The position numbers and the translations under genes were made by a program. From Thecamonas trahens ATCC 50062 (lineage: Eukaryota > Apusozoa > Apusomonadida > Apusomonadidae), in the NCBI RefSeq assembly GCF_000142905.1, contig NW_013657642.1:287292-351291 (forward strand): a DNA stretch of 64,000 nucleotides, in the 5' to 3' direction. A model generated the notes under the pieces. That model saw only the letters and a program-made list of their open reading frames with translations, searched no databases and was not told the origin of the DNA. Each line of letters starts with the position of its first letter. Positions within the stretch are counted from its first letter, which is position 1. Below are positions 1 through 10,904 of the stretch, piece by piece.

Positions 1-1
1 A

Positions 2-2227
2 CGGTATCTCCGTGCGCTTGCATTTAGCGTCAACGACCTGCACGCCGCAGTCATCACTCCGCTCCTCCTCTTTCTCCCAGTGAGCGCGTACCCAGTGGCG
101 TCGAGCTATGAGGCACTCGGGCATCTGGCGCGAACAGGTGCTGTCTCGTCCAGGATTCTCGGCGCGGTCCAGAGCGCGCTGGGCCTTGCATGGGATGCGG
201 CTGTGAGCCGCGGGCTCAAGATGTCGCTGGCCGACGCGCGGATCTCGCTCACTGGGCATGCAGGTCTCACCGAAGACCTTGTCCGGGTTGCGTTTACCGT
301 CATCCTCCCACTCTACGTTCTCACGTCGAGTCATACAGCCGAGCTGCCGCCGGGAAGTGGGATGGAGGCCGCGGGCTCGCTTGCAGCCACGCTCGACGAG
401 TACTGCAGCATCGGCGTGGTGCTTTGGGCGCAGATCACGTTGCACGAGGGCGATGCGCACCTGGCTATGCAGCAGCTGCTGTATTTGCTGCAAGAGTTGG
501 AGGCGGCTGGGACCGGCGGTGCGCGGCTCGAGGCAGCGGTGCGGACGGCACTCTCAGACTGCTACCTTTACCGCGGGCGGTATCGCGAAGCCGAATCACA
601 GTACGAGCGTGCGGAGCAGTTGCTTGAGGGCAAGCTCGATCCACACCGCAACATTACTCGGACTGCCGCACCGCACACGGCACTGCTCCGCAAGATTGGC
701 GTCGGCCGAGGCGACGGCGGCGAGTGGGAGCCTATCCGCGGTGGCTTTGTAGCGCCGAGCGCAGCCCGGCGGGCGCTGGGAGGCCTCATGGATGAGCTCT
801 CAGTCCACGCTCTTGATCTAGGCCATCTCGAGCCGCTCGTCAAGGAGTTTTTTGGCATGACGCGGTATCACGCGAACCATGGATGGTGCCAGGCGAGTGT
901 GGAGGCGAGCTGGATGTGGCTGCTCGGGGTGGAGCGTGACCGCACCGGCTTTGCCAGCCAGCTCGCTGCTGCGCGTGCGGCGTCGGATGCGTCAACTCTG
1001 GGGAGCGTGTTGAGCGGGGTCAAGGAGGCTGCGGGCCGGCTGCTGCCGTCAATGATGGGATGGGCGTCGGTGACGCCAGCCCTCTCGCACATTCTCCAGC
1101 TAGAGTCCGAGGCTAGCAGTGAGGTGGTGCAGGCGATTGATAGCGTGGTACGCGCGCTCCGGTTTGCCCAGCTCGAGTACCTGCAGGCCAACGCGCCGCG
1201 CAAGGCACTGCGGGCGACGGTGGCGGCGTACGCCGAGGCTCAACGCCAGAAGCAAGCCGGACGGGGCGGGAGCGTGCGCGATGTCGGATCATCCGAGGTC
1301 GGCCTTGTCCGACTCCTCGACTTGCTCTTTGTTGAGCTGACCGGAGTGGAGACGATGCGTGCGCCGATGGCACCGGCATCGGACCACTCGTCGAGCTTGT
1401 ACCAGGAGGTATGCTTCTCGGAGCTTGCCGCGCTCACCATTCACATAGTCAACGGATCGACGGTGCTGTCTGTGGCCGGCAAGAAGCTCCTCTTTTCGGC
1501 AATGTCGGACGCGCTGCCGTTTGCGCTGCGGACGCGGCTGGTGGCGCAGGTCTGCCAGCTCCGCGAGTTTTCGGAGCTCTTTTCGGCATGGGTCGACCCC
1601 GAGTCATCGCAGCTGCGGTTTGCGGCGCGGACGCTGGGCGACATCGAGGCTGCGTTGATGCGGCACTCGCGCGACACACCGTTCCTCCGGGCCGGGTGCT
1701 TGGCGGCGCTCGAGGCGGTGGCGGCCGGCGACGCGGTGACAACGTCGGTGGTGGCTACACTCGTCGATGCCATGCGGCGGCGGCCGGGCGATCTCCGGCT
1801 GCAGCTCTTTGTCCTCCGTTTTCTTGTCACCCTTGGCGCCCCCGAACATATCGAGGCCATTGACCCTAGCCTCTTGTTCAGCGCCATGCGGATCTACCCG
1901 ACCAACGAGGAGCTTCACTTGAACGCGCTCACGGTGCTGTCGCGGGCGTCGCCGGCGCAGCTGCGGAGCAGCCTCGACCCGGACGTTGTTGTTTCGTCGC
2001 TCGCCCACCACGGCGAGTCGGTTGATGGCCTGACCAAGCTCGCGCTGATGGCCATCGGCACCGCCACGCCGCCGCGCGCGCCCATTGCGTGGACCAGGGC
2101 GCTCTTTGACAAGCTCACCGACGCTCTCAACGCAGTCATGGCCTCTGCCGAGTCATCGGCCATGCTTGGCGAACTTGGTGGCATGGTGACAAGTGTGCTT
2201 GAGCAGGTCGAGTCTGCTGTGCAGTGA
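2..2227 (+). CDS. Helical-repeat protein of unknown function, 5' partial
   Basis: The reading frame is open to the left edge. The first ATG-like codon in it (position 80) is a GTG preceded by an uninterrupted in-frame stretch reading RYLRALAFSVNDLHAAV, so the gene starts outside the window and at least 741 residues are present. The protein is mostly amphipathic alpha-helix. A TPR-like stretch ALSDCYLYRGRYREAES lies near residue 180, and the C-terminal third (VLRFLVTLGAPEHIEAI) looks HEAT/ARM-like. I see no catalytic motif, signal peptide or membrane segment. A CAG at 78-80 after a pyrimidine run could be mistaken for a splice acceptor, but continuous coding is simpler. I do not recognise the family; a scaffold or trafficking role would be a guess. 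It ends at a TGA 190 bp before the converging SEM1 gene. Confidence 0.75.
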   Translation, partial: RYLRALAFSVNDLHAAVITPLLLFLPVSAYPVASSYEALGHLARTGAVSSRILGAVQSALGLAWDAAVSRGLKMSLADARISLTGHAGLTEDLVRVAFTVILPLYVLTSSHTAELPPGSGMEAAGSLAATLDEYCSIGVVLWAQITLHEGDAHLAMQQLLYLLQELEAAGTGGARLEAAVRTALSDCYLYRGRYREAESQYERAEQLLEGKLDPHRNITRTAAPHTALLRKIGVGRGDGGEWEPIRGGFVAPSAARRALGGLMDELSVHALDLGHLEPLVKEFFGMTRYHANHGWCQASVEASWMWLLGVERDRTGFASQLAAARAASDASTLGSVLSGVKEAAGRLLPSMMGWASVTPALSHILQLESEASSEVVQAIDSVVRALRFAQLEYLQANAPRKALRATVAAYAEAQRQKQAGRGGSVRDVGSSEVGLVRLLDLLFVELTGVETMRAPMAPASDHSSSLYQEVCFSELAALTIHIVNGSTVLSVAGKKLLFSAMSDALPFALRTRLVAQVCQLREFSELFSAWVDPESSQLRFAARTLGDIEAALMRHSRDTPFLRAGCLAALEAVAAGDAVTTSVVATLVDAMRRRPGDLRLQLFVLRFLVTLGAPEHIEAIDPSLLFSAMRIYPTNEELHLNALTVLSRASPAQLRSSLDPDVVVSSLAHHGESVDGLTKLALMAIGTATPPRAPIAWTRALFDKLTDALNAVMASAESSAMLGELGGMVTSVLEQVESAVQ

Positions 2228-2416
2228 TGTGCTCATCTGTCATCACAGCCATCGTATGGTGCCTGCTATCCGCCATGAGAGGTGGCAGTGCGGCCGAGAG
2301 AGCGCCGAGGCCCTTCTATCCACAGCGACCGTTTTCTTTAAACTCTCTCTCTCTCTTACACACACGCACTTGCTTGCTCTTCTCCCATGGTCTTGGGTAT
2401 GCAGATGACGATGGAG

Positions 2417-2894
2417 TTACTGCTTCATGGCAGCGACACCCGATGCAGCAGCAACCTTGTCCAGCTCTGCCCGGAGCTGCTGGGAGAAGACATCGGTCAG
2501 GTCGTCGTCGTCCCAATCGTCCTGCCACAGCGCTTCCTTGTTCGCCGACTTGGGCGCCGTCCACTCTATCAGCATACAACGCAAGCCACGCACAAGTCAC
2601 ACACGTGTAAGTATACCCCATTCTCCATACTCCCTATACCTGTACCATCTTCATTCCCCCGGGAGCCCATGGAACCTTGGCGCGACCTGGCCCTCACGAT
2701 CGCGATCGCGATCACGACCCGTCGCTGGCCGGCCCGGTCCACCCACCCACCCGCCCACCCACCGCCCCCCCCGCCCCCGCCCCCGCAACCATACCATTCT
2801 CAAACTCCTCAAACTCGTCATCATCGAGAACAGAGATGGGCTGCTTGCCGGTAGGCTTGGCAGCAGCAGCACTTGTAGAAGAAGAGGCAGACAT
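2417..2894 (-). CDS. SEM1: DSS1/SEM1, small acidic 26S proteasome lid subunit
   Basis: Two exons give an 82-residue acidic protein. Exon 1 (2894-2795) ends with LDDDEFEEFEN and a GTATGG donor. Exon 2 (2565-2417) starts after TAG and carries ALWQDDWDDDDLTDVFSQQL followed by RAELDK. The two acidic/aromatic blocks (DDEFEEF and W-x3-W-DDDD) and the terminal LRAEL helix are the hallmark of DSS1/SEM1, a lid subunit of the 26S proteasome that also binds BRCA2 and TREX-2. Length matches the family (about 70-90 residues). Splicing joins G to AG to make Glu, so the frame is kept. The 229-nt intron is extremely C-rich on the + strand. No single reading frame shows the whole gene, so a simple ORF caller would miss it. 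Confidence 0.88.
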
Positions 2895-3387
2895 AGCCAG
2901 GTCAGTCAGGTGTGTGCGAGAAAGAGAGAGAGTCTGTGTCTGACTGCGGCAGCGTCTGACGGTCAGTCAGCTGGGCTGTGTAGCCCTACCTCCCGTCCTC
3001 TCGCCCACTCCCTGGCTACCACCCTACCTACCCAAGGTCTTCGTCTCCATGCCCCCCCCACACCATCGATCTTCTTCTCTTTTCTTCGATAACACCATTC
3101 TGTGGCTTCAATCTCCTTGTTCTCCCTTTCTCCCTTTCACATTCGTTGTGTGTGTGTGTGTGTGTGTGGGGGGGGGGGTGACGGAGAGGGTGAAGGGGCG
3201 GGAGAGTGTCGGTCGGTGGTGCGACACGTTCGGCAGGTGGTGGTGAGGGGGGGGAGGGGGGGGGAGGGGGGGGGTCTAGGCAAGGAGAGTGTGACGGTGT
3301 GAAAAGAGTAGCACTTGACGCAGGGGCCACCGACATAGACATAGGTATAGGCATTGACGTTATCCCCTTCCCCTCAATCTCTGCACT
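2895..3387. other. Divergent upstream region, SEM1 and PH-LRR gene
   Basis: About 490 bp lie between the divergent starts. The stretch holds a (GT)n run at 3147-3168 and poly-G runs at 3169-3280. I see no coding sequence or clear TATA box. It must hold the promoters of both neighbours. Confidence 0.4.
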
Positions 3388-5793
3388 ATGAGTAGCCTCT
3401 CTGGTGATGAGGAGGGTGATGGGTATGGCGGCACCTGTGCGGTGGTGGAAAAATCAAGGAAGACCGTCCGTCGAGAGGAGACTCGCTGGAGGTCCATGAT
3501 GAGATGCCTGGTCAAGGGGATGAGTTTGTCGAGTTTAGTCAGACCGATGCCGAGGTCGCTGGCAGTACCGCTGTTGCTGGTGCCGCCGCTAGCAGCAACA
3601 ACAACAACAATGACGATGGAGATGGCGATGACGAGCATGATCGTGATCACAATCACAGCCATAGCCACGTGGGAACCAGAGCGAGCAACCGATGTCGTCA
3701 ACTATGGCGGCTGTGCACAAGATGGATGGCTTGCAGCCTTGTTCGCCGAGGTCGAACCGCTCGTCGGTCTCATCGTCGGATGCCGGTGTGGTGTCGATGG
3801 CTCGGGTGGAGAAGCGGGGGCATGTCCGTGCTCCGCTGACGCCGAGGACTCGATCGCGTCAGTCGTCGGCTTCGTCAGGAACCGGCTCGTCTGGCTCGTA
3901 CTACTCATATTCGTCGTCGGACGAGTGCTCAAGCGACGAGTCCGGTGGTGATGTGCTGTCGTCGGATGCTGGCGCTGAGGCTGGGCCGTCGGGCGCAAGC
4001 GCCAGTGTGAGCGGAGCTGTTGGTGGCAGCAAGCGCAGCTCCGTCCGCAACAGCTTTGCGGCGGCGAGTGGAGCTGCCGACGTCAGCAGCGGGCTGGGCA
4101 GAGCCGACGACAGCGGCGTGAATGGCCTTGGTGAGGATGACAGCGCGCTGGTGCGTGGGTCGTCCGACGGCCTGCCGACCGACATGCGCTACGACGAGGA
4201 CGACGAGTCGGGCATGCTGTCGGACACGGTGACTGGCGGGCGGGTGTCACCCACTGGTGGTCTTCGTGATGGCGGTGACTCTGTCACCTTTGTCCCCGAC
4301 TCTGGCGCCGGCTGCTCAGAGCCGTCCCGGCTTCTCACCCTGCTGGGTATTCGCGAGGGCATGCCCGAGGTCCTCACCCAGTCGCTTGGCGACGTGACCG
4401 ACAATGACAAAAAAGCACTGGAGTATTTGAATGCGCTGCGGGCACAGCACGACGAGATGCGGACCGCTGTCGCCGAGCTGAACACCGCCAACAAGTCGCT
4501 CGCCGCCCTCGTCCGCCACCTCACCCGCAAGTTCAACGTAGTTGCCGAGGCTCTGCCCGAGTCGCCGTACATTGCGACCGACACAACGTCGGCGCAAGAC
4601 GCGGCGACTAAGGGCGACTCGGACGAGGACGAGGCGTTTGGCCACCTGCCCGGGCGGGCGACCCAGATCCTCATGAAGGGCTACGTCAACAAGAAGGGTC
4701 GCCGCGTCCGCAACTGGAAGCGCCGCTTCTTTGTCCTCCGCGGCGGCACGCTCTCGTACTACACCGACGAGACGTGCGCTACCCGCAAGGGCAAGATGCG
4801 GCTCGACCAGTGCCTTGTCGACGGCCTGCGCGAGCGCGATGAGACCGGCCGGGCCTGCCTCGCCCTCTCGACCAAGGGTCGCACTCTTTTCTTCCAGTCG
4901 GACGAGGCCAGGAAAACACCGCGTGGTTCCTTGCCATCTCGTGCATGCAGCAGCAGCTGGAGTATGCCCGCAACATGCGCGAGACTGGCCAGGCCGCAGA
5001 CCTGCGTGTCCTCGAGTTCTTCTCCTACCCAATGCGCCACAAGCTCGCACTCTCCGGCCGCCCGCTCCCACTGGTTGCCGTCACCTCGCTCGACGCCTCG
5101 GTCCGCTTCCACTCGATGCTGCATGTGCTCGCTCTGGAGGATGCGTCGCTGACCGACGAGCATCTCGTCGCGCTCTCGGACGCTCTCGGTCCGAACAAGT
5201 CGCTCGGCGTCCTGCACTTGGCGTCCAACTCGTTCTCGCGGACAGGCATTGAGGCGCTCGCCGCCGCTCTCCGCCAGAATAAGACCATCACCGAGGTGTA
5301 TCTGGAGAACAACGGGCTTGACGACGACGCTGCCGTTGTTCTCGCCCAGATGCTCTCGTCCACCCGCCACATCGGCGTCCTCGCTCTCGATGGCAATGCC
5401 ATCGGTGACGTCGGCGCCGAGGCACTGGCCAAGGCCATCGCCCGCCCGCACCGCCTCAACACCCTCGCGCTCGACGACAACGCCATTGGTGATGTCGGCG
5501 GCGCCGCGCTCGGCCGCATGCTCGAAGTCAATCCAACCGTTACCAACGTCCATCTCCGCAGCAACCGCATGACCTCGCGCGGCGTTCTCGCCATCGTCTC
5601 CTCGGCGAAGCACCCGACCGCTGCCGTTGCCCGCCTCCTCCTCTCCGGCAACGCCTACGATCCGCGCGACATTGCCGCTGCCGTCATGGACCTGGCGCGG
5701 ACGTCGCGAACCCTCGCCCACGTTGACATTGCGCCCTATGTCCTCGGACATGGCGCCATCACCACTCTCCGGCTCCTTCCACTCACACAATGA
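3388..5793 (+). CDS. PH domain plus RI-type leucine-rich-repeat protein, with a frame break
   Basis: The protein starts MSSLSGDEEG and passes through an acidic Asn/His-rich segment (DEFVEFSQTD, HNHSHSH) and a Ser-rich linker. A PH domain runs from GYVNKKGRRVRNWKRRFFVL (about 4678) to TAWFLAI (about 4918). At least five ribonuclease-inhibitor-type LRRs follow (LEDASLTDEHLVALSDAL, LYLENN-like units) up to the TGA at 5793. Reading frame changes imply two short introns near 3416-3475 and 3669-3721/3736, whose exact borders I cannot fix. A further change at about 4909-4917, inside the last PH strand/helix, has no splice signals. There one missing G would rejoin the frames (finding reported). The role is probably membrane or phosphoinositide-linked scaffolding, inferred from the domains only. 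Confidence 0.7.
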
Positions 5794-5842
5794 CACGCGC
5801 TCACGTACATGATGACACGCTAGCGCAGCCATTCAGCCTCGT

Positions 5843-8800
5843 TTACTCGTTTGCCGGACCAAAGCCGCCGCCGCCCGGCGTGTGGATGTGGATCTCGTCA
5901 CCGACCTCACAGGTGAACGAGGCCTTGCCGCCGAGGTTGACCAAGCCGTCATCGCGGCCGCGCTTGAGGGTGTTGGTGCCGCGGGCGCCGTCGCTGCCGC
6001 CAGCCACGCCGCGTGGCGGCATTGCCCGGCGCTCAGAAAGCATCGAGACTGAGGTTTTCTTGAGGAACTTGACGACGCGGACGACGCCGTCGCCGCCACG
6101 GCGCGCGCCATCGCCGCCCGAGTTCGGGCGGAGCGAGAACTGCTTGAGCAGGACCGGGTAGCGGCGCTCCAGGATCTCCGGGTCAGTGATTCGGGTGTTG
6201 GTCATGTGGGTGTGGACGCCCGATGCGCCATCCCAGCTCGGCCCGGCGCCGGCGCCGCCGCAGATGGTCTCGTAGTAGCCGTAGGAGAACTCGGGCTCGA
6301 CACCCGAGGTTGCGGCGTCGTCGCCAAAGGTAAAGTTGTTCATGTCGCCCTGCGAGCATGCGGCGGCGCCAAAGGCCTGCAGCAGCACGTCGGTGACGCG
6401 TTGCGAAACGAGGACGTTACCGGCGACCACGGCAGCATCAGGCAGCGGCTCCAGCAGCGAGCCGTACGGAGTGATGACCTCCACGGGCTCGAGGCAGCCT
6501 TGGTTGAGCGGAATGTCCTCCGAGACCAACGAGCGGAGGACGTAGATGACTGCCGAGAGGGTGATGGCCCGCGGCGCGTTGGTGTTGCCCAGCGCCTGCG
6601 GCGAGGTGCCGGTAAAGTCAAAGACCGCCCGTCCGGTGGCGGCGTCAATCGAGAGCGCAAGCGCAATCTTCGCCCCGTCGTCCATGTAGTCGGTGGCGGT
6701 GAGGACGAGCGGCGAAGCGCCGGGGCTGGGATCGGCTCCGTGCTTAAGCGCCAGGCCACGGAGCATGTCCGACACTGCCATGGCGGCCTTGGCCCGAATC
6801 CCATCCATGGCTGCCGTCACCTTGTCGAGCGAGGCCTTGCCGATGAGCTCCTGCATGAGCGTGATCCCCTTGTGATTCGCCGCAATCTGCGCCTTGAGAT
6901 CGGTGAGGTTGTCGGCGAGCGCACGCGTGCCTGAGATGCCTGCCGCCGCTGCCTCGGCCGAGACGTTGCTCAGCACCGCTGTGATGCCGTCCTCCTGGAA
7001 CTTGCCGCCGTCGACGAGCTTGAACGACTTGATAGCGGCACCCTCCTCGGCGAGAGACTTGGAAAACGGTGGCATCGAGCCCGGCGTGATGCCGCCGATG
7101 TCGGCGTGGTGCCCGCGCGACGCAACGTAGAACGCTGGCTTCTCGTTTCCACCTACAAACACCGGAGTCATGACCGTGATGTCCGGCAGGTGCGAACCGC
7201 CGGCTGCCGGGTGGTTCGAGCACACCACGTCGCCCTCGCGCCAGGTGTCGCCGAGGGCCGAGATCTGGTACTTGACCGCCTCTTGCATCGAGCCGAGGTG
7301 GACAGGCACGTGCGGCGCGTTGGCCACCAGCCCGCCGTCGGGGCCAAACAGGGCGCATGAAAAGTCAAGCCGGTCCTTGATGTTGGTCGAGATCGAGGTC
7401 CGCTGCAGCGTCACTCCCATCTGCTCCGCAATCGACATGAACCGGTTGGCGTAGATGGAGAGCTCGATGGGCGAGACGTCAGCCGATGCGGCGGCGTCGG
7501 CGGCGCTGGCCGCTGCCGCCTTGCTCATCTGGACCTTGTGCAGGACGAGGTCGCCACCGTCGAGCGCGGTTGCCTCCCAAGATGGCTCAACCACAATGGT
7601 GGCGTTGTTGTCGATGATGAGCGCCGGGCCGGCAAGCTTGGCTCGCGAGTCGGCGAGCTTTTCCAGCTTGTACACCGGCGTCGTGACCCGGCCACCTGCC
7701 GACGCAAAGTAGGTATGGACGGTGGCCTCGGGTGAGCCCGGGGCCGTACCCGGGGCCGACATCGGCTTGGCCTGTGACGCGGCCTGGACGGCTTTGGCCG
7801 CGTCCGAGAGGCCGACGGCGCGGACCCGGATGTCATCGACCAGGATGTCGCGGCCTTCGAGGACAAAGCCGTACTCTTGCTTGTACTGCGCGAGGAAGGC
7901 AGACTCAAAGGCGGCCGGCTCCATCGAGTCAGCGCGGATCATCAGCGCAGTGTCGGCGCCATCGAACCTGAGGTTGAGGTACGTCTCGCGGGTGAGCGCT
8001 TCGGGCTCAAAGCCGCGCTGGGCAAGCTGGGCAAGCGGATCGACGGCGACGGCGTCAAACTTGGCAGCAAGGTCGGCGGCAGCGAGGTCGGCGAGCCGGA
8101 CGGCGGCAGGCTCCTGTGCCTCGGCCACCATGGGCGCAAGGGCCATGCCGTAGGCCGAGAGCACGCCCGAGTGGCGGTGGATAAAGATGGAGGCCATGTC
8201 GAGCGAGTCGGCAATGGCGCACGCGTGCTGCCCGCCAGCGCCGCCAAAGACAGACAGAATGTGGTCGGCGGTGGCGTAGCCCTTGGCCTCTGTGATGGAG
8301 CGGATCGGCCGGCACATGGCTTCGTTGGCAACCGCAAGGAAGCCCGCAGCAACCTCGTCGAGGCTCTGCACCTCGGGCGTCTCGCCCAGTGCCTCTGCCT
8401 CGCGGGCGAGGTCAGCGTTGATCTGGTTGGCGAGGGTCTCAAAGGCGACGGTTGTCGCCGCCAAATCGAGCGGCTCGGCTTCCGACTCACCAAAGATGGC
8501 AGGAAAGAAGGCTGGATCGAGTCGGCCGAGGAAGAGGTTGGCGTCAGTGACTGCGAGATCGCCGCCCTTGCGGTAGCAGACCGGGCCCGGATGGGCACCA
8601 ACAGACTCGGGCCCGACCTGGTACATGTAGTTGGAAAAGTGGAGCTTGGAGCCTCCGCCAGCGGCGACGGTGGTGATGTCCAGCTGCGGTGCCTGAGTGG
8701 TCACGCCGGCGGTCTCCGACTCGTAAACAAACTCAAAGGCGTTGTCAAAGCGAGAAACGTCGGTCGACGTGCCGCCCATGTCGTAGCCAATGACCGGCGC

Positions 8801-10015
8801 GGGCGCCTCGCCGAGCGCCGGGTTGCCGTACGACGTCTTGGCGTAGCCGACGACTCCACCGGCCGGGCCGGAGAGGATGGCCCGGACGCCCGAAAAGGCA
8901 TCGACCGGCGCGAGGCCGCCGTCCGACTGCATGAACTGGACATTGACCTTGGTCAGGAGCGACGAGTCAAAGCCGGCACAGAACGACTGAATGTAGCGAT
9001 CAACGACGGGCGAGAGGTATGCGTCGACAGCAGCCGTGTAGCCGCGCGGCACGATGCGGGTCCGCGGCATGAGCTGCGACGAGAGCGAGATGTGCTCAAA
9101 GCCGATGGCCTTGGCCAGCTCGCCGACCCGCGCCTCGTGATCCGGAAAGGCGTACGAGTGCATGCAGACGACTGCGAGTGAGCGGATGCCCGAGTCGTAG
9201 ACAGCTTGCAGCGAGGCGGTGAGCGCGGCCTCGTCGAGCTCCTCGAGTACCTGGACAGTCTCGCCGGTGACGCCGGAAATTTCCTGGACCACTGGCGGCG
9301 GGTGAACCGTGGCCGCTGGTGACTCGGCCCGGGCAACCTCCTGGGCCGTCACAACACGGACTCGCTCTGGAACCTCGACAACCTGCTCGTAGAGCAGCTC
9401 GGGCCTCCTGACAGCAAGATCAAAGATGTTGGGCCTCGCCTGGTTGCCGATGAGCAGCAGGTCCGGGAAGCCCTTGGTGACTGCCAGAGCCATGCGCTCG
9501 CCCTTGCGCTCAAGGAGCGCGTTTGTGGCCACAGTGGTGCCCATGCGGATCTCAGCAATGTGGTCAGATGGGACTGGAAGCTCTGGGTCGAGCACCTCTC
9601 CACGAACAGCCGCCAGAACGCGACGAATTCCCTCCCGCGGAGCGTCGGGATAGTTTGCAGGATCCTCGGAGAGGAGCTTGATGACCGTCGACGAGGTGTG
9701 AGCGTAGTCCTTGTTCTCAGCCGTTCTCTTCCACTCGGCATACACATCGGTAAACGTTCCGCCACGATCAATGCCAAAGGTAAAATCAGTGGCATTCCAA
9801 CAATGTCCTCCGCTGCTCAGTGCCCGAATCAGATTCATAGTCTGCCACGCGCCACCTGCGCCAGCAGCCGTCCCAGCGCCAGGCCCAGCGCCAGCGCCAG
9901 CCTGAGTCATGCCCATGCCCAAGCTCCCAGCGCCAGGCCAGGCCAGACCAGTTCGGGCGAGTACAGCGCGACCTCTTCCGCCACTACGCCACACGCTTGC
10001 AGCCGCACGCAACAT
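5843..10015 (-). CDS. OPLAH: 5-oxoprolinase, ATP-hydrolysing
   Basis: A single exon of 1390 residues, close to the usual length of about 1290 plus an N-terminal extension of about 75. The enzyme opens 5-oxo-L-proline to L-glutamate using ATP, in the gamma-glutamyl (glutathione) cycle. The HyuA half shows the phosphate loop FGIDRGGTFTDVY near residue 80, MGTTVATNALLER, and the actin-fold motif GYDMGGTSTDVSRF. The HyuB half begins near residue 847 (PIELSIYANRFMSIAEQMG) with VHLGSM and a glycine-rich tail TPGGGGFG. The extra N-terminus is Arg/Ala/Gly-rich and could be an organelle-targeting peptide, or the true start may be a later Met (MNLIRALSSGG). The stop lies 49 bp from the end of the converging PH-LRR gene. 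Identity is secure; the start is less so. Confidence 0.93.
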   Translation of the reverse strand: MLRAAASVWRSGGRGRAVLARTGLAWPGAGSLGMGMTQAGAGAGPGAGTAAGAGGAWQTMNLIRALSSGGHCWNATDFTFGIDRGGTFTDVYAEWKRTAENKDYAHTSSTVIKLLSEDPANYPDAPREGIRRVLAAVRGEVLDPELPVPSDHIAEIRMGTTVATNALLERKGERMALAVTKGFPDLLLIGNQARPNIFDLAVRRPELLYEQVVEVPERVRVVTAQEVARAESPAATVHPPPVVQEISGVTGETVQVLEELDEAALTASLQAVYDSGIRSLAVVCMHSYAFPDHEARVGELAKAIGFEHISLSSQLMPRTRIVPRGYTAAVDAYLSPVVDRYIQSFCAGFDSSLLTKVNVQFMQSDGGLAPVDAFSGVRAILSGPAGGVVGYAKTSYGNPALGEAPAPVIGYDMGGTSTDVSRFDNAFEFVYESETAGVTTQAPQLDITTVAAGGGSKLHFSNYMYQVGPESVGAHPGPVCYRKGGDLAVTDANLFLGRLDPAFFPAIFGESEAEPLDLAATTVAFETLANQINADLAREAEALGETPEVQSLDEVAAGFLAVANEAMCRPIRSITEAKGYATADHILSVFGGAGGQHACAIADSLDMASIFIHRHSGVLSAYGMALAPMVAEAQEPAAVRLADLAAADLAAKFDAVAVDPLAQLAQRGFEPEALTRETYLNLRFDGADTALMIRADSMEPAAFESAFLAQYKQEYGFVLEGRDILVDDIRVRAVGLSDAAKAVQAASQAKPMSAPGTAPGSPEATVHTYFASAGGRVTTPVYKLEKLADSRAKLAGPALIIDNNATIVVEPSWEATALDGGDLVLHKVQMSKAAAASAADAAASADVSPIELSIYANRFMSIAEQMGVTLQRTSISTNIKDRLDFSCALFGPDGGLVANAPHVPVHLGSMQEAVKYQISALGDTWREGDVVCSNHPAAGGSHLPDITVMTPVFVGGNEKPAFYVASRGHHADIGGITPGSMPPFSKSLAEEGAAIKSFKLVDGGKFQEDGITAVLSNVSAEAAAAGISGTRALADNLTDLKAQIAANHKGITLMQELIGKASLDKVTAAMDGIRAKAAMAVSDMLRGLALKHGADPSPGASPLVLTATDYMDDGAKIALALSIDAATGRAVFDFTGTSPQALGNTNAPRAITLSAVIYVLRSLVSEDIPLNQGCLEPVEVITPYGSLLEPLPDAAVVAGNVLVSQRVTDVLLQAFGAAACSQGDMNNFTFGDDAATSGVEPEFSYGYYETICGGAGAGPSWDGASGVHTHMTNTRITDPEILERRYPVLLKQFSLRPNSGGDGARRGGDGVVRVVKFLKKTSVSMLSERRAMPPRGVAGGSDGARGTNTLKRGRDDGLVNLGGKASFTCEVGDEIHIHTPGGGGFGPANE

Positions 10016-10904
10016 AGTACAGGACTACCTGCTTCACAAACACCGTCAAGTGTATCCCTATCCCTATGCCTATCTCCGTCAATGCAAGCTGGGCAAGTCA
10101 CCGTGCTGCAGTCACGCCACCCTTTGCTCACTCTCTCGCTCACTCTCTCTAGTCGGTCTGACGTGGCATTGCGGCGGACGTACAACTGTACTATTTTTTG
10201 GTCTCGTGGGAGGAGCACCGTTTTTTGCCGGCGCACCTTCCCCTCCACTCTACTTCGCATTTGGCTGGCATGTCTGGCTGAAAGGACAAGGGTTGGCCTA
10301 TATGTAGTTATGGTTTTGGCTGTGATGTATCTACATGCATATGTATGTGTGTACGTGTGTGTGTGTGTGTGTGTGAAGAGTAAGGAGGTGAGGAGTGTCT
10401 GTGTTGGACATGTTCAATTTTTTTCCGGTTTGCTGAAACTATCGACAGTAACTAGGCGTGGGATTTGTGGGAAGGCGAGGGAGAGAGTGTGTGTAGAGAT
10501 CTTTGTATTGTAAGAAGGGTAGGTGCGGAGGTCGTCGACTAGCTCGTGGGGCTGTTGGAGTGGTTGTGGATCCCAGATTATGTGAGACTTCGCAACACAA
10601 GGTGCGGCTTGCCTGGGAGAAAAAGAAACTCCGACACTTTCGGCTTATCTTCAGCTTGCCATCCATGGCGAGTCCCACTCAGACTGCCTCACCCTGGCAT
10701 CATCCTTACCCTCCACCAACCAGTGATTGTCACACCTACCGCCCTTGCGTAGGGAGAAAAAGAAAGCGCCCGATGCGCTGCTCTCTAGATTCTTCTGCAG
10801 CCTTTGAAATAGAATAAATTTTTTCGCTCGACGCGTCGTGCGGCAGCGGTGGCAAGTCAAGCCAAGACCAGCACACTCGACTGTCATCCCGTACCTCCAG
10901 TGGC
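10016..10904. other. Intergenic, divergent promoters
   Basis: About 890 bp separate the divergent oxoprolinase and FAD monooxygenase genes. A (GT)n tract lies at about 10343-10375 and a T-rich run at 10417-10424. An AATAAATTTTTT stretch near 10813 lies about 90 bp before the FAD gene start. No coding sequence is convincing here. Confidence 0.4.

Noticed and set aside
5843-10015. Bacterial contamination, because oxoprolinase is an unbroken long frame
   Set aside because: It is flanked on both sides by eukaryotic genes with matching composition, and introns occur in nearby genes. OPLAH is common in eukaryotes.
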